Origin: an uncultured bacterium
GTDB taxonomy: Bacteria > Bacillota > Clostridia > Oscillospirales > Oscillospiraceae
NCBI GenBank assembly: GCA_949286295.1
Contig: CASECK010000186.1
Span: 1 to 25,241, forward strand
DNA length: 25,241 nt
Direction of reading: 5' to 3'
Part shown: positions 21,522 to 25,241 of the stretch, piece after piece
Numbering within the stretch: position 1 is the first letter of the stretch
Layout of the letters: each line of letters begins with the position of its first letter
The notes under the pieces: generated by a model
What the model was told of the DNA's origin: nothing
Seen by the model: the letters and a program-made list of their open reading frames with translations, nothing else
The model's database searches: none
Translations under genes and position numbers: made by a program

Positions 21522-22748
21522 ATGGTGAAAATCAACGAGAATTACCTGAAGCTGCCGGGCAGCTATCTGTTTTCCGAGGTGGCCCGGCGCATCAGCGCCT
21601 ATACCGGCGCCCACCCCGAGGCCAAAATCATCAAGCTGTCCATCGGCGATGTGACCCGCCCCCTGGTCCCCGCCGTCACCCAGGCCATGCACAGGGCCGT
21701 GGATGAGATGGGGACCGCCGAGGGCTTTCACGGCTACGGCCCGGAGCAGGGCTACCCCTTCCTCCGGGAGGCCATCGCCCGCTTTGACTACGCGGAGCGG
21801 GGAGTGGACATTCAGCCCGAAGAGATTTTTGTCTCCGACGGGGCGAAGAGCGACTGCGGCAACATTGGAGACATCTTCGGCACGGACAACCGGGTGGCCG
21901 TCTGCGACCCGGTCTACCCCGTCTATGTGGATACCAACGCCATGGCTGGCCGGGCCGGGGAGTACAGCCAGCAGCAGGGCAGGTGGGACAGACTGCTCTA
22001 TATTCCCTGCGTGGCGGAGAACGGCTTTTACCCCGCCCCGCCGGCGGAGCGGGCGGAGCTTATCTATCTGTGCTTCCCCAACAACCCCACCGGCGCCGTG
22101 GCCACCCGGGAGCAGCTGAAGGCGTGGGTGGACTACGCCAACGCCAACGGCAGCGTCATTTTGTTCGACTCCGCCTATGAGGCGTTTATTACCCGCCCGG
22201 ACATCCCCCACAGCATCTTTGAAATTGAGGGGGCCCGGACCTGCGCCATTGAGTTTCGCTCCTTCTCCAAGACCGCCGGCTTTACCGGCACCCGCTGCGG
22301 CTACACCGTGGTGCCCATGGAGCTGGAGCGGGGCGGGGCGAGGCTGAACAGCCTGTGGAACCGCCGCCAGACCACCAAGTTCAACGGCGTGCCCTATGTG
22401 GTCCAGCGGGGCGCCGCGGCGGTCTACACCCCGGAGGGCCGCGCCCAGATTATGGAGAACATCGGCTACTACCGCCGCAACGCCCAGGTCATCCGGGAGG
22501 GGCTGGCCGGCACGGGGCTGGAGTGCTTCGGCGGGGTGGACGCCCCCTATATCTGGCTGCGGACGCCGGAGGGCATGGGCTCCTGGGAGTTTTTCGACTG
22601 GGTGCTGGACCGGGCCAACGTGGCCACCACGCCGGGCGCGGGGTTTGGCCCCAGCGGCGAGGGATATGTGCGCCTGACCGCCTTCGGCGGCGCGGAGGAT
22701 ACGCGCCAGGCCGTGGAGCGCATCCGCACTGCCCTCCAGGGCGGATAA
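21522..22748 (+). CDS. dapL: LL-diaminopimelate aminotransferase
   Basis: DapL, 408 aa, converts tetrahydrodipicolinate directly to LL-diaminopimelate using glutamate, for lysine and peptidoglycan synthesis. It is a fold-type I PLP enzyme. Hallmarks are N-E-N-Y-L-K-L-P-G-S-Y-L-F-S-E-V near the start, L-S-I-G-D-V-T-R-P, H-G-Y-G-P-E-Q-G-Y, S-D-G-A-K-S-D, C-F-P-N-N-P-T-G, and the cofactor lysine Lys250 in S-F-S-K-T-A-G-F-T-G-T-R. Length is typical. The start is ATG 21522 with AAGGAG 10 bp upstream; the in-frame ATG at 21480 lies inside the promoter. DapL is the usual diaminopimelate route in many clostridia. It stands alone in its transcript and ends at a strong terminator. Confidence 0.95.
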   Translation: MVKINENYLKLPGSYLFSEVARRISAYTGAHPEAKIIKLSIGDVTRPLVPAVTQAMHRAVDEMGTAEGFHGYGPEQGYPFLREAIARFDYAERGVDIQPEEIFVSDGAKSDCGNIGDIFGTDNRVAVCDPVYPVYVDTNAMAGRAGEYSQQQGRWDRLLYIPCVAENGFYPAPPAERAELIYLCFPNNPTGAVATREQLKAWVDYANANGSVILFDSAYEAFITRPDIPHSIFEIEGARTCAIEFRSFSKTAGFTGTRCGYTVVPMELERGGARLNSLWNRRQTTKFNGVPYVVQRGAAAVYTPEGRAQIMENIGYYRRNAQVIREGLAGTGLECFGGVDAPYIWLRTPEGMGSWEFFDWVLDRANVATTPGAGFGPSGEGYVRLTAFGGAEDTRQAVERIRTALQGG

Positions 22749-22759
22749 GGGAAAACGAG

Positions 22760-22794
22760 CGCGGACGCCGCACTTGCGGCGCCCGCGTTTTTTT
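22760..22794 (+). terminator. Strong terminator after dapL
   Basis: CGCGG-A-CGCCGC (22760-22771) pairs with GCGGCG-C-CCGCG (22776-22787) with a single A/C mismatch and an ACTT loop, followed by seven T (22788-22794). The right arm contains the -35 box of the lysR promoter. Confidence 0.9.
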
Positions 22795-22802
22795 GTTATA
22801 AT
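22774..22802 (+). promoter_or_regulatory. Promoter of the LysR gene, embedded in the dapL terminator
   Basis: TTGCGG (22774-22779) and a perfect TATAAT (22797-22802) are 17 bp apart. The -35 box spans the terminator's loop and 3' arm, and the T-run is the spacer. The design equals that at 4812-4840, using the same hexamers and spacing. Confidence 0.7.
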
Positions 22803-22814
22803 TTTTTTGTTATA
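22788..22814 (+). repeat. 14-bp tandem duplication in the lysR promoter region
   Basis: TTTTTTTGTTATA occurs twice in succession (22788-22800 and 22802-22814) separated by a single A. The first copy supplies the terminator T-run and the start of the -10 box; the second brings another TTATAT and an unused ATG at 22814. Confidence 0.85.
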
Positions 22815-22834
22815 TGGGAAGGAGGGCGCCCCCT

Positions 22835-23767
22835 GTGTTCATCAGAAATCCAGAATATTTCATCACCATCGTCAAGGAGCGCAGCATCTCCCGGGCGGCG
22901 GAAAAGCTCTACCTGTCCCAGCCATATCTGAGCCAGTATCTGGCCAAGCTGGAGGGGACTCTGGGGGTGACCCTGCTGGACCGCTCCCACACCCCCCTGA
23001 AGCTGACTGGGGCGGGGGAGCTGTTTTACGCCTATTTGGACCGGCAGGACTATCTGGACCGCCAGCTGGTCAGCGACCTGCGGGACCTGCGGGATAAGAA
23101 GCGCCCGGAGCTCCACATCGGCGTGTCCCCCTGGCGGGGGTCGGTGCTGCTGCCAGAGATTCTCCCGCCCTTCACCCGGCACTACCCCGATGTACAGGTG
23201 ATTCTCCACGAGGCCCCGGTCCCCAATTTAGGGGAGCTGGCCGCCGCCAGCGTCATCGACTTCTGCTTCATGCAGGTGCCGGAGGACCTGGAGGAGCTGA
23301 GCTATGAGATGGTGATGGAGGAGCGGGTCTTTTTGGTGGGCCGCCGGGACCATCCCCTGCTCCGGGGGCTGGACAGCCGCTATGACGACCCCAGGCCCTT
23401 TCCGGATTTGCGGCTGCTGGAGCGGGAGCGGCTGATTATGCTGCCCCCGGACTGGCGCCTGGCCAAGCTGCTGCAAAACACCTTCTCGGTCCACAGCGTG
23501 GAGCCGCAGAATATCCTGATTACCACCAACAACACCACGGCCATCAATCTGGCCGCGGAGCGGATGGGCTTTGCCTTTCTCCAGGAGAGCGGCCTGTCCC
23601 GCACCCCCTACCTGGACCGGCTGGCCTGCTTCACCCTGGGGCAGCCCCCGCTGACCTGCTCCATGGCGGTGGTCTATAAGAAAAAGGGCTTTCTCTCTCC
23701 CGCGGCCCGGACCTTTATCCGCCTGACCCGGGAGTATTACCGCCGCTTTGACCGGGGGGACCGCTGA
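22835..23767 (+). CDS. LysR-family transcriptional regulator
   Basis: A 310-aa LysR-type regulator. Residues 1-60 form the winged helix-turn-helix with S-I-S-R-A-A-E-K-L-Y-L-S-Q-P-Y-L-S-Q-Y followed by L-E-G-T-L-G-V-T-L-L-D-R, the standard signature. Residues of about 90-300 form the effector-binding domain with two alpha/beta lobes. The start is GTG at 22835, 9 bp after GGAAGGAGGG; an ATG at 22814 lies before this site and almost at the transcript start. Most LysR regulators control a divergent neighbour, but here dapL lies upstream on the same strand, so the target is unclear. The effector is not deducible. Confidence 0.92.
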   Translation: MFIRNPEYFITIVKERSISRAAEKLYLSQPYLSQYLAKLEGTLGVTLLDRSHTPLKLTGAGELFYAYLDRQDYLDRQLVSDLRDLRDKKRPELHIGVSPWRGSVLLPEILPPFTRHYPDVQVILHEAPVPNLGELAAASVIDFCFMQVPEDLEELSYEMVMEERVFLVGRRDHPLLRGLDSRYDDPRPFPDLRLLERERLIMLPPDWRLAKLLQNTFSVHSVEPQNILITTNNTTAINLAAERMGFAFLQESGLSRTPYLDRLACFTLGQPPLTCSMAVVYKKKGFLSPAARTFIRLTREYYRRFDRGDR

Positions 23768-23796
23768 GCGCCCGGGGTGAAAATTGCACGGCGCCC

Positions 23797-23828
23797 TTGA
23801 CACAGTGGGGAGAGGGTGGTAGTATACT
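23797..23828 (+). promoter_or_regulatory. Promoter of the cysE-cysS T-box transcript
   Basis: A perfect TTGACA lies at 23797-23802. The -10 box is either TAGTAT at 23820-23825 (17-bp spacing) or TATACT at 23823-23828 (20-bp spacing). It immediately precedes the T-box leader. Confidence 0.7.
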
Positions 23829-23829
23829 G

Positions 23830-24049
23830 TATTGTAGCGCAGAGAACGGAAAAGTAGCGTCCCACCCAAAGGACAGAGAGGGCCCTTCACCGGCTGAAAG
23901 GGGGCCTGCGGCGGAGGATGTGAAGTGCGTCCGGGAGCGCGGCGGGTAATGCCGCCCGGTCTGGCCCCGATACCGGCCCAAGAGTGAGAAATGAGAGTGG
24001 AACCGCGACCTGTCGCCTCTTATGCCCCTGTGGGCGTGAGAGGCGTTTT
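23830..24049 (+). ncRNA. T-box leader (probably cysteine-specific) upstream of cysE-cysS
   Basis: A T-box riboswitch senses uncharged tRNA and allows read-through when aminoacylation is low. The diagnostic T-box sequence AGAGTGGAACCGCG is at 23994-24007, one base from the common AGGGTGGAACCGCG. Further upstream are Stem I features: an AAAGTAGCG loop-E-like segment, CAGAGAGGG and CTGAAA (about 23850-23900). A specifier region follows with GAAG-TGC-GTCC; TGC at 23926-23928 is a Cys codon and fits the downstream cysE and cysS. The TGGAACC bulge would pair with the tRNA acceptor end, disfavouring the terminator at 24014-24049. The specifier assignment rests on position and downstream genes rather than a full fold. 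Confidence 0.88.
24014..24049 (+). terminator. T-box regulatory terminator
   Basis: CGCCTCT (24014-24020) pairs with AGAGGCG (24039-24045), with an inner GCCC/GGGC stem, followed by TTTT (24046-24049). It is the mutually exclusive alternative to the antiterminator that holds the T-box sequence. Confidence 0.85.
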
Positions 24050-24075
24050 GCGTTTGGGAAAGGGGGGCAGGGCCC

Positions 24076-24756
24076 GTGTTCAAATACCTCAATGAGACGC
24101 TGGAGGCCTATCAGCGCCGGGACCCGGCCGCCAGGAGCAAGCTGGAGATTTTGCTGCTCTACCAGGGGGTGCACGCCACCTTGTATCACCGCCTGGCCCA
24201 CTGGCTGTACGGACACCAGTGGAAATTCCTGGCCCGGTGGGTGTCCCAGTGGAGCCGGTTCTGGACGGGCATCGAGATTCACCCCGGGGCCCGAATTGGC
24301 CGCCGGTTTGTCATCGACCACGGCATGGGAATCGTCATCGGCGAGACCGCCGAGGTGGGGGACGACTGCCTGCTCTACCACGGGGTCACCCTGGGGGGGA
24401 CCGGCAAGGACCAGGGCAAACGCCACCCCACCATCGGCAACAATGTGCTCATTGGCTGCGGGGCAAAGATTTTAGGCCCCTTTAAGGTGGGAGATGGGGC
24501 CCGAATCGCCGCCAATTCCGTGGTGCTCACCGAGGTGCCGGAAAACGCCACCGCCGTGGGAATCCCGGCCCAGATTGTCCGCATCGCCGGACAGGCGACC
24601 CACTATGCCGACGAGGTGGACCAGACCAGCGTGGAAAATCCCGTGCTGGAGCAAATCGAGGCCCTGTCCTCCCGGCTGGAGTTTGTGGAAAAGCTGCTGG
24701 ATGAGCAGTATCTGGCCGGCAGGCTGGAGCGAAACAAGCGGGCGGACGCCGGCTGA
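24076..24756 (+). CDS. cysE: Serine O-acetyltransferase
   Basis: CysE (EpsC-type in Firmicutes), 226 aa, makes O-acetyl-L-serine from serine and acetyl-CoA, the first committed step of cysteine synthesis. The N-terminal helical part (about 1-65) is followed by a left-handed beta-helix of hexapeptide repeats with I-E-I-H-P-G-A-R-I-G, D-H-G-M-G-I-V-I-G-E-T, H-G-V-T-L-G-G-T-G-K and R-H-P-T-I-G. A short C-terminal charged helix ends the protein. The start is the GTG at 24076, preceded by a GGGGGGCAGGG stretch. Expression is controlled by the T-box upstream. cysS follows after 56 bp; cysE-cysS operons under a T-box are common in Firmicutes. Confidence 0.94.
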   Translation: MFKYLNETLEAYQRRDPAARSKLEILLLYQGVHATLYHRLAHWLYGHQWKFLARWVSQWSRFWTGIEIHPGARIGRRFVIDHGMGIVIGETAEVGDDCLLYHGVTLGGTGKDQGKRHPTIGNNVLIGCGAKILGPFKVGDGARIAANSVVLTEVPENATAVGIPAQIVRIAGQATHYADEVDQTSVENPVLEQIEALSSRLEFVEKLLDEQYLAGRLERNKRADAG

Positions 24757-24812
24757 GCGGGGCTGGGTCCGGAGACAGGGAGACCGTTAAATTCAGAAAG
24801 AGGAGAAGCGCC

Positions 24813-25241
24813 ATGTATCTTTACAATTCCGCCACCCATAAAAAAGAGGAATTCCAGACCCATACCCCCGGCCACGTGGAGATGTACACCTGCGGACCCA
24901 CGGTATACCACTTTGCCCACATCGGCAACCTGCGCTCCTACATCATGGAGGATGTGCTGGAGAAATTCCTGCGCTATGTGGGCTATGACGTCAACCGGGT
25001 GATGAATATCACCGACGTGGGGCACCTGGCCAGCGACGCCGACACCGGCGAGGATAAGATGCTCAAGGGGGCCAAGCGGGAGCACAAGTCCGTCATGGAG
25101 ATCGCCAGGTTTTACACCGACGCCTTTTTCGAGGACTGCCGGAAGCTCAACATCCGCCGCCCCGCCACCGTCCAGCCCGCCACCGGCTGCATCGGCGAGT
25201 ATATCAAGATTATCACCGGCCTGCTGGACAAGGGCTATGCC
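24813..25241 (+). CDS. cysS: Cysteinyl-tRNA synthetase, 5' part (3' end outside window)
   Basis: The first 143 codons of a class I synthetase that charges tRNA-Cys. The zinc ligand Cys27 in T-C-G-P-T-V-Y and the HIGH-type motif H-I-G-N (residues 36-39) are present, followed by R-x-V-M-N-I-T-D-V-G-H, the usual CysRS sequence. The KMSKS loop and the anticodon domain lie beyond the window. ATG 24813 follows GAGGAGAAG. It is the second gene of the T-box-regulated transcript, so both making cysteine and charging it respond to the level of uncharged tRNA-Cys. Confidence 0.95.
   Translation, partial: MYLYNSATHKKEEFQTHTPGHVEMYTCGPTVYHFAHIGNLRSYIMEDVLEKFLRYVGYDVNRVMNITDVGHLASDADTGEDKMLKGAKREHKSVMEIARFYTDAFFEDCRKLNIRRPATVQPATGCIGEYIKIITGLLDKGYA

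Noticed and set aside
22814..22834. ATG at 22814 as LysR start
   Set aside because: It sits next to the expected transcript start, and the good ribosome binding site GGAAGGAGGG is downstream of it; GTG 22835 fits better.
1..25241. CRISPR arrays, tRNA or rRNA genes, insertion-sequence transposases
   Set aside because: I looked for regularly spaced repeats, tRNA-like motifs and transposase motifs and saw none. Apart from the recombinase no mobile-element gene is visible.

Overview
The window looks like chromosome of a GC-rich, endospore-forming, gut-type Clostridia, most like the Oscillospiraceae (Flavonifractor/Lawsonibacter/Intestinimonas relatives). I infer this from the high G+C, a sporulation gene (spoIIR), a fragment of a sporulation sigma factor, a T-box leader on the cysteine genes, LL-diaminopimelate aminotransferase (DapL), a TAXI-type TRAP transporter and an SLH-anchored surface protein. 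This is a judgement from protein recognition; no database search was run.

Left end (1-1525): the 3' part of a large serine recombinase ends at 1151. About 20-30 bp later the sequence reads as the last 22 or so codons of a sporulation sigma factor, most like SigK, cut off at its 5' side. This is the layout expected at one end of an element integrated inside sigK, as with the skin elements of Bacillus subtilis and Clostridioides difficile. A very AT-rich stretch and a good promoter follow.

1526-4750: a TAXI-type TRAP uptake system (lipoprotein binding protein plus fused permease), with hairpins in the leader and between the two genes. 4789-9611: an amino-acid operon made of an Lrp/AsnC regulator, an AlaT-like aminotransferase, a ThrH-type phosphoserine phosphatase, a small membrane protein, a DUF1015 protein and ispE, mostly with overlapping ends. 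9643-10260 is spoIIR and 10315-10995 an unknown protein. 11000-13685 is a greA-lysS unit with a consensus promoter and a terminator-like hairpin in the leader; its lysyl-tRNA synthetase carries an extra C-terminal Trbp111/EMAP-type tRNA-binding domain. 13742-15725 is a two-component system.

15757-21214 (minus strand): a four-gene unit encoding, in order of transcription, a TlpA-like thioredoxin lipoprotein, a tiny CXXC membrane protein (CD1871A type), a NapH-like membrane polyferredoxin, and a 1084-residue secreted beta-helix/SLH protein with 21 cysteines, many at the same place in successive repeats. I propose that the first three form a membrane thiol-redox relay serving the cysteine-rich surface protein. 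This is the best candidate for an undescribed system here.

Right end (21460-25241): dapL, a LysR regulator expressed from a promoter buried in the dapL terminator, then a T-box (probable Cys specifier TGC) ahead of cysE and the start of cysS. Serine from the ThrH step is the substrate of CysE, so several parts of the window meet in serine/cysteine metabolism.
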